Below are positions 18,180 through 27,094 of a stretch of DNA of 64,000 nucleotides, piece after piece (position 1 is the stretch's first letter; each line of letters begins with the position of its first letter). The translations under genes and the position numbers were made by a program. The DNA comes from Legionella moravica DSM 19234 (lineage in GTDB: Bacteria; Pseudomonadota; Gammaproteobacteria; Legionellales; Legionellaceae), in assembly GCF_000423305.1 (NCBI RefSeq), contig NZ_AUHS01000020.1, forward strand, positions 1 to 64,000, read 5' to 3'. Under the pieces are notes generated by a model. The model ran no database searches. It was given only the letters and a program-made list of their open reading frames with translations, and was not told the DNA's origin.

Positions 18180-18767
18180 AATACCACCGTTTCTGTAAAA
18201 ATGGTTGGGCTGGGCAAGGGCGTCCATTCCTGCATACCCAAAATAGGTGTAAATAATTTCTGCTGGTATCAGAAAAACAAAAGTGGTTACGAGGTAAAGT
18301 CGAAATTTAATTCCGGTAATCCCCATGCCGTAGTTAACCAGATTAAATGGCACTATGGGGACTAATCGCAAAAAAGCAACAAATATCCAGCCTTTTTCAT
18401 CTACTCCGTTGATTAATTTATTCAGCTTTTCCCCTCGTTTTTTTGAAAACCAGTCGTAAGCGAGGTGTCTGGTAATTAGAAAGGCCAAGGCTGCTCCACT
18501 GGTTGCCCCTAATAAATTGAATAACAGGCCAAGCAATGGCCCAAATAGAGCGCCACCCGCCAATGTTAACACCATAGTTGGCAATAACATTAAGGTTGCC
18601 AGACAGTAAATCAAGATAAACAGGGCTGGCGCCAGCCATCCCAGCTCATCAATCCAGTTAATGATTTCAGGGGAATGCTGTTGAAATGCTATGCCACAAA
18701 AAAAGAAGAAGGCAAGGGCCAAAAGGAAACAACTGATTTTAACAGGCTGGATTTTTTTGTAATTCAT
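18111..18767 (-). CDS. TVP38/TMEM64 (DedA-like) membrane protein
   Basis: About 218 residues with an N-terminal helix and four to five further membrane segments. The VTT/SNARE-associated core is clear: LPTMVLTLAGGALFGPLLGL with re-entrant glycines, then FLRLVPIVPFNLVNYGMGITGI. Such proteins act in lipid scrambling or undecaprenyl-phosphate recycling in some members. The ATG at 18767 was chosen; an upstream start at 18803 adds a charged tail. The 3' end overlaps the aminotransferase gene by 69 bases on the opposite strand. Confidence 0.82.
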   Translation of the reverse strand: MNYKKIQPVKISCFLLALAFFFFCGIAFQQHSPEIINWIDELGWLAPALFILIYCLATLMLLPTMVLTLAGGALFGPLLGLLFNLLGATSGAALAFLITRHLAYDWFSKKRGEKLNKLINGVDEKGWIFVAFLRLVPIVPFNLVNYGMGITGIKFRLYLVTTFVFLIPAEIIYTYFGYAGMDALAQPNHFYRNGGILLTGIAVLFLCIIKFIKRKQGD

Positions 18768-18930
18768 ATCGCTCACTTTATTACAGGTACGATAGAGTCG
18801 CAAGTAATCCGAACGATTATTCTACCTGAAGCTATGTTTAGACTTGGATTATAACTATTTAAATTGGTTTCAATCTTGTAAAATGAAATTTGATTTTATA
18901 ATCCCGGTATTTTTATAGAGATTTGATAAT

Positions 18931-21120
18931 ATGGAACATTTGAGTTGGAAAGAAAAGCAAATTCAAAGAGCGAGACGCTGGATTAAATCCGTGCTTGTGA
19001 CATGGTTTCGCGTTGAGGTAAAGGGGCACTATCAGCCAGCGCCTAATTCAGTGATTATCGCAAACAGAACATCTGTGATTGATGTATTATTGCTTTCAGT
19101 TTTTTTACCCGAGCGATTGACTATTGCATTACATCCATTAATGTTCAAAAAGTTATGGGTCAAGTTAGTTTTGCTTTTTGCGGAGGTTATTGTTATCGAT
19201 CCCGGTAGTGCCAAGGCATCCAGGGTTTTGATTAAAGCAATCCGTTCTGGAAAACGCTGCGTTATTTTTCCACAAGGCTTAATAGGTGAACAAGAAGACA
19301 GTCTCAAGGTGTACGATGGACCTGGAGTTGTTTTGCAGAAAGCTGGAGCTGAAGTCATCCCAATTCGCATCGAAGGTGCTGAGCATAGTGTGTTCTCGAT
19401 TAGCAAGAGTAAACACAGCATTAATATTGCGCCCAAAATTACCCTTCATGTAATGCCTTCACAGGTATTCATCCAACCCCATCATGTTCCAGTAAACCGC
19501 CAGGCAGTCAGTTTGCGTTTATTTCGCTTGATTGGTGACTTGGCATTTGCGAACAGTTTTAAGCCGCAAACCTTATTTACCGCATTAATCGAAGGGGTTG
19601 CAGTAGGCGTCAAAAATAAGGCTAAAATTGAAGACAGTAACCGCACTCCTTTGACTTATCGACAATTTATTGCTCGTTGTTTTATTTTAGGGAAGCAAAT
19701 TAAAAAACAAACGGTAGCTGGAGAGCATGTTGGGGTCATGATGCCCACCACCATTGCGGGCATGGTCACTTTTTTTGCTTTACAGGCGTACAGACGAATT
19801 CCTGCTATGCTGAATTTCAGCATGGGATTTTATAATTTAATTTCTGCATGTAATACCGCTGGAATTAAATCAATCTATACTTCCCGGCAATTTATTGCCA
19901 CTGCCAAACTGGAGTCATTAATCGAAGAATTACAGGCCGCAGGTCTGATAATTCGTTATTTGGAAGATTTTAAATCATCCATAAACCTGGCTCATAAAAT
20001 TTCAGGTCTAGTGAAAGGAATGTTTCCTGCTGTGGCTTATCGTCTCATTGGTGAGGCTATTGCACCAGATCAAACAGGGGTGGTTTTATTTACCTCAGGT
20101 TCAGAGGGGGTGCCAAAGGGAGTGGCCTTAAGTCATTCTAATATTTTGGCGAATTGTTGCCAAATGAAGTCACGGGTTGATTTTACTACCCGAGATATCT
20201 TCTTTAATGCCCTGCCTATTTTTCATTGTTTTGGGTTAACCGCTGGTAGCATCACTCCATTGATTACCGGGATTCAATGCTTTTTCTATCCATCACCCCT
20301 GCATTATAAAGTCATTCCTGGTCTGGTGTATCAAACAGGGGCGACCATTATGTTTGGTACGGATACCTTTTTAACCGGGTATGCGCGTGCCGCTGATCGA
20401 TATGATTTCAGCAGTGTGCGTTATATTTTTGCTGGTGCTGAGAAAGTGAAGCCAGAAACTATAAGATACTGGTCTGAAACGTTTGGAGTAAAAATTTACG
20501 AAGGATATGGCGCAACAGAAGCCTCTCCGGTTATTTCTTTGAATTGTCCATTAGCATCAAGTCCAGGTAGTGTAGGGATGATCTTGCCCTTTATGGAGAG
20601 CCGTATTGTACCTGTAGAGGGTATCGCTGTGGGTGGACGCCTGCAACTGCGTGGTCCTAATATTATGCGTGGGTATATGAATGCGGATAAGCCAGGAACA
20701 ATCATTCCAACTTTTGATGGCTGGCATGATACAGGCGATATCGTCACGATGACAGAAGATCATTTTATAACGATATCCGGTCGTGCGAAACGTTTTGCTA
20801 AAATTGCCGGGGAGATGGTTTCCCTAACTGCAGTTGAAGGCATAGCCGCTTCTATTTGGCCTGAATTATTGCATGCAGCGGTTACCAGAAAATGCCCAAG
20901 AAAAGGGGAGCAGATCGTGTTATTCAGCGAAGCAGTTCATGCAGATAAAATGAATTTTATTAAAAAAATTCATGAACAAGGACATTCAGAGCTTCTTGTG
21001 CCACATACTATATATCCTGGTAGCAAAATACCGATTTTACCCTCTGGTAAAATTGATTATATTTCTTTGGAACACACTATTCAGGAAGAACAGCAACAGC
21101 ATGAAGAGGAAGTGGTCTAA
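18931..21120 (+). CDS. aas: Aas-like acyltransferase/acyl-ACP synthetase fusion, acyltransferase motifs degraded
   Basis: A 729-residue fusion in the order of E. coli Aas (2-acylglycerophosphoethanolamine acyltransferase plus acyl-ACP synthetase). The C-terminal AMP-forming ligase (from about residue 230) is well kept: TSGSEGVPKGVALSH at 388-402, EGYGATEASPVISLN, HDTGDI, and a Lys in LPSGKID. The N-terminal PlsC-like domain has lost key residues. The catalytic H-x4-D motif reads R46-T-S-V-I-D51, and FPEGR reads F113-P-Q-G-L. The ligase may still charge acyl carrier protein with fatty acids, while the acyl-transfer half is probably inactive or altered. The DUF1499 gene starts on the base after its stop. 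Confidence 0.85.
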   Translation: MEHLSWKEKQIQRARRWIKSVLVTWFRVEVKGHYQPAPNSVIIANRTSVIDVLLLSVFLPERLTIALHPLMFKKLWVKLVLLFAEVIVIDPGSAKASRVLIKAIRSGKRCVIFPQGLIGEQEDSLKVYDGPGVVLQKAGAEVIPIRIEGAEHSVFSISKSKHSINIAPKITLHVMPSQVFIQPHHVPVNRQAVSLRLFRLIGDLAFANSFKPQTLFTALIEGVAVGVKNKAKIEDSNRTPLTYRQFIARCFILGKQIKKQTVAGEHVGVMMPTTIAGMVTFFALQAYRRIPAMLNFSMGFYNLISACNTAGIKSIYTSRQFIATAKLESLIEELQAAGLIIRYLEDFKSSINLAHKISGLVKGMFPAVAYRLIGEAIAPDQTGVVLFTSGSEGVPKGVALSHSNILANCCQMKSRVDFTTRDIFFNALPIFHCFGLTAGSITPLITGIQCFFYPSPLHYKVIPGLVYQTGATIMFGTDTFLTGYARAADRYDFSSVRYIFAGAEKVKPETIRYWSETFGVKIYEGYGATEASPVISLNCPLASSPGSVGMILPFMESRIVPVEGIAVGGRLQLRGPNIMRGYMNADKPGTIIPTFDGWHDTGDIVTMTEDHFITISGRAKRFAKIAGEMVSLTAVEGIAASIWPELLHAAVTRKCPRKGEQIVLFSEAVHADKMNFIKKIHEQGHSELLVPHTIYPGSKIPILPSGKIDYISLEHTIQEEQQQHEEEVV

Positions 21121-21540
21121 ATGAAAATTATTTTAATTGTCGTTGTGTTCATCGCCCTTGTGGTGGGGGTGATGTATTTATTTCCGCAAATTAATTTCAG
21201 GGACATGCCAAAAGGGTTGATTGATGGGCAGTTATCCGAAGCAAAGCCTAATTGGGTAAGCAGTTTCGTTGCCGCAGATGACGCGCATTACATTGCTCCA
21301 CTTAAAGTTGATACCCTGACACAATTGGCTGAATGCATCAAAAGTAAAGTTCCTGAAGTTAGCATAACTCATTTGGATAAAACTCATTTGATTGCTTACA
21401 GGCAAAGCAGAGTATTTCATTTTGTAGACTGGCTTATTATTCGTTCAGATGGCAATGTTGCTTCTAGTGCTACTATGGGACATTCCGATTTTGGTATGAA
21501 CAGAGACCTTATTGAACACATCAGAAGCGTATGCCGATGA
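21121..21540 (+). CDS. DUF1499 family protein
   Basis: A 139-residue protein with an N-terminal membrane helix (residues 3-20) and a DUF1499-like domain. Recognisable parts are FRDMPKGLIDGQL, IAYRQSRVFHFVDWLIIR and the closing SATMGHSDFGMNRDLIEHIR. It starts directly after the aas stop with no spacer, so the two must be translated together, suggesting a membrane-lipid context. Function of the family is unknown. Confidence 0.72.
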   Translation: MKIILIVVVFIALVVGVMYLFPQINFRDMPKGLIDGQLSEAKPNWVSSFVAADDAHYIAPLKVDTLTQLAECIKSKVPEVSITHLDKTHLIAYRQSRVFHFVDWLIIRSDGNVASSATMGHSDFGMNRDLIEHIRSVCR

Positions 21541-21570
21541 GCATTTAATCTGGTGAACAAATTAGGGGAA

Positions 21571-21718
21571 GTTGACATTTCATTATGTTCAAGCCTACTT
21601 TCCGCGACTTGTTCGCGGAATCTATAGATCTTGCGCAAAACAAGAATATATTGCGCCTATAAAGATTGAATTGGATCCTGCGAACAAGTCGCAGGACGTC
21701 GAAACTTGAATTGTCAAC
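21571..21718. repeat. Palindromic non-coding element (MITE/REP-like)
   Basis: GTTGACA at 21571-21577 and TGTCAAC at 21712-21718 form short terminal inverted repeats. Inside are two hairpins: TTCCGCGA/TCGCGGAA (21600-21620) headed by CCTAC, and TCCTGCGA/TCGCAGGA around 21675-21695, whose loops are complementary. The first hairpin matches the one at 55530-55550 in arm length, loop length and CCTAC head. No protein is encoded. Confidence 0.55.
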
Positions 21719-21806
21719 AGACCCTGGAGTTTATACTGTATTGAAATTATGATGAATTATGTATTTTGCATTTATCATATGCCTACCAACGGTTTGGAGC
21801 CAGTAA

Positions 21807-22424
21807 ATGAAACGAATGGTTTTCTTGTTGCTGTGTTTACTTCCATTTTTTCTCGTTTTATTTTTTCCCAAAAAAACGAGCCCGGTTATTCTTATTGTTG
21901 GGGATAGCCTAAGTTATGCTTACGGTATTCGAGCCCAGGACAGCTGGGTCAATTTGCTGAAAGAGCGACTAAAAAACGAAAATTATCATTACGAATTAGT
22001 CAATTACAGCATTCCTGGTGATGTGACAGAAAATGGGTTGCATCGACTTCAATGGGCTCTTAATGAATTCAACCCCAAGATTACTATTATCGAAATGGGG
22101 GCAAATGATGGGCTTCAACATGTTCCAATACAAATGATTAAGTCGAATTTATTAAAAATGATTGTATTAGCCAAGCAAAAAAACAGTAAGGTGCTTTTAT
22201 TAGGGATGCGATTACCTGTTGATTACCCATCATCCTATAGAGCAGCCTTTTCGAACTTATATCCTGCTTTGGCAAATCAACAGAATATTGCGCTGGTCCC
22301 GGTATTACTCAAATACGTAGATACGAATAAAAATCTAATGCAGGATGATAAACTGCATCCTACTGAGCAAGGGCAATTTATTATACTGGAAACGGTTTGG
22401 CGCCAATTAAAAAAATTACTTTAA
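21807..22424 (+). CDS. tesA: GDSL esterase/lysophospholipase (TesA-like)
   Basis: A 205-residue SGNH hydrolase with an N-terminal signal or anchor (residues 3-21). Block I is GDSLSYAYG with the nucleophile Ser, block II is in NYSIPGDVTENG, block III is EMGANDGL with the Asn, and block V is DDKLHPTEQGQ with the Asp and His. This matches TesA/arylesterase proteins, which cleave acyl esters in the periplasm. Its stop lies 15 bases from the stop of the convergent barrel gene. Confidence 0.85.
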   Translation: MKRMVFLLLCLLPFFLVLFFPKKTSPVILIVGDSLSYAYGIRAQDSWVNLLKERLKNENYHYELVNYSIPGDVTENGLHRLQWALNEFNPKITIIEMGANDGLQHVPIQMIKSNLLKMIVLAKQKNSKVLLLGMRLPVDYPSSYRAAFSNLYPALANQQNIALVPVLLKYVDTNKNLMQDDKLHPTEQGQFIILETVWRQLKKLL

Positions 22425-22439
22425 CCGTCGCCCAAGGGA

Positions 22440-23351
22440 TTAAAATTTGAAATTAAGTCCCCCATAGATGTAATTGAGTTTGTATTTATAATTTGTATTA
22501 AAGTATATAGTGTTAAAGTTTTGGCTCCCGCCATTTACAATTAAAAACAGATGTGGAGATAATTTCCACTTTGCTTGTATGTAAGCACTGTTTTTTTGCA
22601 CATCACCCAGGTTATAAGGTATAAGTGCTACGTTATCTACGGCATAAATTCTCTTTCCTAAAAACACGCTCAGTTGTAATTCTTGAGGTACAAAAAAATG
22701 ACTGGGCATGATGTAGTGAGTTAATGTGATTTCTGTTCCCAGGGTATTGTTTAAGTTTTGGGATCGGGTTGGGTTGGATGAGTGAATGCTGTATAACCTG
22801 AAATACAACCAATTCATTTGCTCAAAAAAACTAAAACCAAAAGTAGGGGTTATCTGATTTATTGCCAAATTGTCATTTCGAATGATGCTGGTACCGTATT
22901 TGCTGTAAGCGTAACCTACATCCAGATAATAGGTTTTATTGTAATTTAAAAAAGAGACCGTTGGGGCGAGAATATTTGTATTATCGGTTTCATGGGTAGG
23001 ATCATTGCCCCAAATTTTATAGGAATCCAGCCGTAGTGTTAAAGTGCCAGGAACATAGTCAGGCGTTAGAGGTGCACGAACTGAAAAATACCCAACATCC
23101 TGACGCAAAGCTGGAATGTCGTATTGATAGTTCAGATTGAGGTGGGTCTCGCCAAATGTAATGCCCAATCGCTCTAAATATTGAAGATCGATTATAGCTC
23201 CCTTAGTATTGAGGTTGTTCCGAATCGGTGAGCCTGGATAGGCCACTGATACCGCTTGAGGGGTAATGTTTGTTGTCCACCTATCGCCCGCCCAGGTGAG
23301 GTTGGTTGCAATCAATAAAAATATGCCGGCTATTATTGTTTTTATCATCAT
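22440..23351 (-). CDS. Predicted outer-membrane beta-barrel protein
   Basis: About 303 residues: a signal peptide ending LTWA-G, then alternating amphipathic strands rich in Tyr and Asn, and a C-terminal strand ending LNFKF, the aromatic terminus typical of barrel proteins recognised by Bam. About 12 strands can be guessed. It might belong to the YaiO-type barrels. The start was set at the ATG at 23351; a TTG at 23366 adds five residues. It is divergent from the TPR gene at 23501, an arrangement that may share a regulatory region. Confidence 0.6.
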   Translation of the reverse strand: MMIKTIIAGIFLLIATNLTWAGDRWTTNITPQAVSVAYPGSPIRNNLNTKGAIIDLQYLERLGITFGETHLNLNYQYDIPALRQDVGYFSVRAPLTPDYVPGTLTLRLDSYKIWGNDPTHETDNTNILAPTVSFLNYNKTYYLDVGYAYSKYGTSIIRNDNLAINQITPTFGFSFFEQMNWLYFRLYSIHSSNPTRSQNLNNTLGTEITLTHYIMPSHFFVPQELQLSVFLGKRIYAVDNVALIPYNLGDVQKNSAYIQAKWKLSPHLFLIVNGGSQNFNTIYFNTNYKYKLNYIYGGLNFKF

Positions 23352-23500
23352 GAAGTTACAAGGCAAAACTATCGAGTTTTTAATATTTACATAGTTCCAC
23401 TCTGTTTACAATCAACTTAAAATGATGTGTTGGAAAATAGACTTAATATGGCCGTGATGCTATATTTACTCTTATTGATTTTTTCATGAGGAAAAAACGC

Positions 23501-24136
23501 ATGAGGCTGATAAAGGAAGGTAACAGGGCCCTGGTATCGGTTCTGTTGGTTGGATTTGTCTTTTTAAATTCGATGTCTTTTGCTGCTTCGGATAACAACC
23601 CATGGAAAAAATCGTTTAGTCTGGAGCAAAATAAACACTATCTGGACGCAGCGAAGGTGTTAGAGCCTATGCTGAACACAACACCAAAGAATGAGTTTCT
23701 TCTGCTTCGATTGGGTTGGCTTTATTATCTGCAGACGGAATACAACACATCAATATCCTACTATAAAAAAGCTCTTCAACTCAATTCAGATTCCATCGAT
23801 GCGCGTTTGGGATTAACTTTGCCTCTTTTAGCACAACAACGATGGAAAGAAGCTGCTATTTATGCAAGAGAAGTAATTAAAATTTCCGCATGGGATTATA
23901 ATGCCAATGTGAGGCTGATGACCTCTGAATCAGCTCTTTTGCAGTGGGAAATTCTTGAACCTCATGCTGCAGAAATGGCCAAACGTTATCCTTCCGATCC
24001 AACGGTGTACATTTTCCTGGCCAGAGCCCAAGCTTGGCAAGGAAAGAAAACTCTGGCTATTAAAAATTATCAATTGGTACTGGAGCGATCCCCCGACAAT
24101 CAAGAGGCGCTTGATTATCTTAAAAAGCATCAGTGA
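23501..24136 (+). CDS. Exported TPR protein
   Basis: About 211 residues. The ATG at 23501 is favoured by GAGG nine bases upstream; another ATG is at 23486. A signal sequence ends at SFA-AS (about residue 28). At least four TPR-like helix pairs follow (HYLDAAKVLEPML, YNTSISYYKKALQLN, RWKEAAIYAREVIKIS, KTLAIKNYQLVLERSP). It probably holds partner proteins in the periplasm. It is divergent from the barrel gene and precedes the PqqD/ATP-grasp block by 179 bases. Confidence 0.7.
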   Translation: MRLIKEGNRALVSVLLVGFVFLNSMSFAASDNNPWKKSFSLEQNKHYLDAAKVLEPMLNTTPKNEFLLLRLGWLYYLQTEYNTSISYYKKALQLNSDSIDARLGLTLPLLAQQRWKEAAIYAREVIKISAWDYNANVRLMTSESALLQWEILEPHAAEMAKRYPSDPTVYIFLARAQAWQGKKTLAIKNYQLVLERSPDNQEALDYLKKHQ

Positions 24137-24315
24137 CTATCAGGTTGATTCTGTATATCTGAGCTTTATGTGTTAACCATTCGGATTTCAATGTCCCGTG
24201 ATAAGGGGATTCAGTTTATGAATCCTCTGTATATTCTAAATTTATTTTAAGTAATCAATAAAATAACAAAAATTTCAACTATGCTTTATGTATTGAGGTA
24301 TTGTTTGGAGCCGTT

Positions 24316-24615
24316 ATGGCAACGTACAGACAAGCTGGAAAAATGACTGAAGTTGACGTTGAAACCAATTATTTTCCCAATCCTGAAGTTCTAAAACGTC
24401 TTATTATTACAGAAAGCGGTTTCGTTTTTGATCCTTTGCGAGGTAAAAACTACAGAGTGAACAGTAATGGATTGGCAATAATAAAATTCATCCAGGATGG
24501 TTCAAATCTTGCGCAGATTATTGAAAAATTAAGTGAGGAGTATCACGTGAGCAGGGAAGTGATAGAACATGATGTTCAAGAATTTTTTACTAATTTACAG
24601 CAACAAATTAAATGA
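24316..24615 (+). CDS. PqqD-like peptide-binding protein
   Basis: About 99 residues. The ATG at 24316 is preceded by TTGGAG; the open frame begins earlier at a TTG. The FVFDPLRGKNYRVNSNGLAIIKFI segment and the C-terminal helices (IEKLSEEYHVSREVIEHDVQEFF) match the winged-helix PqqD fold, the precursor-recognition element of many RiPP pathways. It overlaps the ATP-grasp gene by four bases (ATGA), the first of a tight series of genes. By analogy it would present a peptide to the neighbouring ligase, which is inference. Confidence 0.75.
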   Translation: MATYRQAGKMTEVDVETNYFPNPEVLKRLIITESGFVFDPLRGKNYRVNSNGLAIIKFIQDGSNLAQIIEKLSEEYHVSREVIEHDVQEFFTNLQQQIK

Positions 24616-25688
24616 AAACAAAGAATCAATTCACCGTGGCAATCACAGGCATGAATGCTCTACCCGAAAACCCAGCGCCAGGAATTTCTGTTGCATCCTG
24701 TCTTCGTAAGTCTTTTGGCGATAGGGTTCGTATTGTTGGCTTGGGCTACGATGCTTTTGATGTGGGTTTATATGCTGAAGACCTATGCGATGCTGCGTAT
24801 TTGTTGCCTTATCCTAGATTTGGATCAGAGGCTTTGTTTTTGCGCATGCTTGATATTAAGAAAGAGGAACAGATAGATGCCCTGATACCTTGTCTTGATT
24901 CAGAGTTATCTGGAGTTATCGGGCTTTCCGAGCGATTGCTAGGCATGGGTATTCATACTTTTTTACCAACACGTGATCAATTGAATCGTTGTCATAAAGA
25001 TCGGCTGCCTGAACTCGCCAGTAAAATCAATATTCCTTATCCTGAAGTAAAGGCTCTTTATACACCTGACTTTTTTAATTTTTGTAATTATGAAGGATGG
25101 ACTTATCCTTTAATAGTTAAAGGCCCTTTTTATGATGCAAGAAAAGTATTCTCTCCGTACGAGGCTACAGAAGCATTTAATGATATGGTTAAGGACTGGG
25201 GTTATCCCATTTTGGCTCAACGTTACATCCAGGGCGAGGAATGTAATCTTAGTGCTATTGGTGATGGTCAGGGTGCAATGATCGGTGGTGTTATCATTAA
25301 GAAAGTTGCATTAACCAGTAAAAATAAAGCTTGTGTTGGTGTGACGATTTATGATGAGGCAGTGTTTCAATTCGCCGAGAACATTATCAAAGAGTTGAAA
25401 TGGAAGGGGCCATTTGAATTAGAGTTAATGTGTGACCCAGAGGGGCATTATCATCTTATCGAGATTAATCCTCGTTTTCCTGCCTGGATTTCGATATCCG
25501 AAAAATCAGGCCAAAATTTGCCCGCACGATTAATCGAAATGACTTTGGGGTTAGAGTATCGCTCCAAGTTTGATGAACCTGAAACGGGCACTTATTTTAT
25601 TCGCTATTCTAACGAGCAAATGGTCAGTTTGAGTCAAATCGAGAAAATGATTGCTTATGGTGCTTCTGTTGTCGATATTAAGGAATAA
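24612..25688 (+). CDS. ATP-grasp ligase (carbamoyl-phosphate-synthase-like)
   Basis: A 358-residue ATP-grasp protein. An N-terminal Rossmann-like domain (VAITGMNA; DALIPCLDSELS) is followed by the ATP-binding domain: TYPLIVKGP (ATP-binding Lys), LAQRYIQGEECNLSAIGD (hinge), and FELELMCD...HLIEINPRFPAW (Mg ligands E and N). ATP-grasp enzymes join a carboxylate to an amine or thiol through an acyl phosphate. Placed between a PqqD-like protein and a PLP decarboxylase, it probably modifies or builds a peptide or amino-acid conjugate; the substrate cannot be read from the sequence. Confidence 0.8.
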   Translation: MKTKNQFTVAITGMNALPENPAPGISVASCLRKSFGDRVRIVGLGYDAFDVGLYAEDLCDAAYLLPYPRFGSEALFLRMLDIKKEEQIDALIPCLDSELSGVIGLSERLLGMGIHTFLPTRDQLNRCHKDRLPELASKINIPYPEVKALYTPDFFNFCNYEGWTYPLIVKGPFYDARKVFSPYEATEAFNDMVKDWGYPILAQRYIQGEECNLSAIGDGQGAMIGGVIIKKVALTSKNKACVGVTIYDEAVFQFAENIIKELKWKGPFELELMCDPEGHYHLIEINPRFPAWISISEKSGQNLPARLIEMTLGLEYRSKFDEPETGTYFIRYSNEQMVSLSQIEKMIAYGASVVDIKE

Positions 25689-25690
25689 AT

Positions 25691-27094
25691 ATGGGCAAAC
25701 AAAAAAAAATATGGTCTAAACCTGCTATCATCATGCAGCAGGCTGGAGGCGTGAATAAGTTTAATGGATATCGGGATGAATTTTGTCAGAGTCATATCGA
25801 TGGAATCCCCGTGTTGCCTCTTCTTGATCAATATCATTCTCCCTTATTTATATTATCTGAAAAAAAAATATGAGAAAATATACGCCACCTTACACGCGTA
25901 TTTCGTGCACTTTGGCCGGAAATGATACATGCCTGGCCTTACAAAACCAATTACTTGTCCGCTGTGTGTCACATAGCGCATCAGGAAGGTTCCTGGGCAG
26001 AAGTCGTCTCTGATTTTGAGTACGCCAAAGCAAAACAGTCAGGCGTTCCAGGTTCTCGCATTATTTTGAATGGTCCTTATAAATCTCAAAAGCTTCTAAA
26101 GGAAGCGATAAAAGATAATGCGTTTATCAATATCGATCATTTTGATGAATTACTGATGATTGAACAAATTGCCAAAGATATGTCTGAAGTTGTTCAAGTC
26201 GGAATAAGACTGAATTTTAACAATGGGTATACAGAGCCATGGAGCCGTTTTGGTTTTAATATTGAAAACGGTGAGGCGATGAGGGCGGTGCTTCGTATTG
26301 GAGGAAGCAAGCATCTTGAGTTAACCGGATTACACAGCCACATAGGAACATTTATTCTCGATACACGAGCCTATGCCGAGCAAGTGCGCATTATGTGTGC
26401 TTTTATGAACGCTGCAGAGCGGGAGATAGATTGCAGGATTAGTGTGTTGGATATAGGAGGCGGATTTGCCTCGTTTAATGCTTTAAGAGGGATCTATTTA
26501 TCTCCTGAACAAATTGTTCCTCAAATCGAGCAATACGCTCAAGCCATTACAAACAGCTTGAGGGCTGCGACTGCTCACCGTGAGGCAGAAGGAAAACCCT
26601 TGCCAATGTTAATACTGGAAACAGGAAGAGCGGTTATTGATGATGCAGAGTGTTTGATTACTCGTGTAGTTGGTAATAAACGACTGCCTGATGGACGTCG
26701 TGGCTGTATACTTGATTCGGGAGTCAATCTGTTGTTTACCGCATTTTGGTATAACCATATGGTTAAGCCTTTAAGACCATTGGATGGTATCTCTGAAGAT
26801 ACTGTTTTATATGGTTCTTTATGTATGAATCTCGACGTCATTCACAGCTCGATTTTTCTGCCACCGCTCAACGTTGGTGAGCCATTAATGATCACGAATA
26901 CTGGTGCTTATAATAACACTCAATGGATGCAATTTATTCAATATCGACCTAACATCATTATGATTATGGAGCAGGGGAATGTTGAAGTTATTAGAGAGGC
27001 TGAACACTTGGAAACACTACAGTCATTGGAACATGTTCCTTTAGCTTTAAGAGAGCTAGAGATAAAGAAGAAGCCAGGGACTATTGACGAGTAG
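25691..27094 (+). pseudogene. PLP-dependent (fold III) decarboxylase interrupted by in-frame TGA
   Basis: Codons 1-60 and 62 onward lie in one reading frame, broken only by TGA at 25871-25873. The part after it continues the family pattern without a shift (ENIRHLTRVFRALWP, then HAWPYKTNYL with the PLP lysine at residue 85). Further on are the GLHSHIGTF, DIGGGFA and ETGRAVI phosphate-site motifs and a C-terminal Cys (YGSLCMNLD), as in diaminopimelate/ornithine decarboxylase-type enzymes. An Arg or similar codon would be expected at the stop; CGA to TGA is the simplest change. The next ATG (25922) has a weak ribosome site and would lose the N-terminal barrel strands. Residues 10-22 (SKPAIIMQQAGGV) form an odd N-terminal tail before the catalytic fold. 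Confidence 0.75.

Noticed and set aside
24191-24250. A 19-codon open frame before the PqqD gene as a peptide precursor
   Set aside because: It has no ribosome site and no Gly-Gly or Cys-rich core, and it sits in the leader of the next gene, so it could be chance.
25862-25922. Frameshift at the A-run near 25862 as the cause of the decarboxylase break
   Set aside because: Reading through TGA keeps the family pattern in one frame, while shifting by one or two bases gives a stop and loses the match, so a nonsense codon fits better. Selenocysteine is also unlikely: no SECIS-like hairpin was obvious and the residue is not at an active site.
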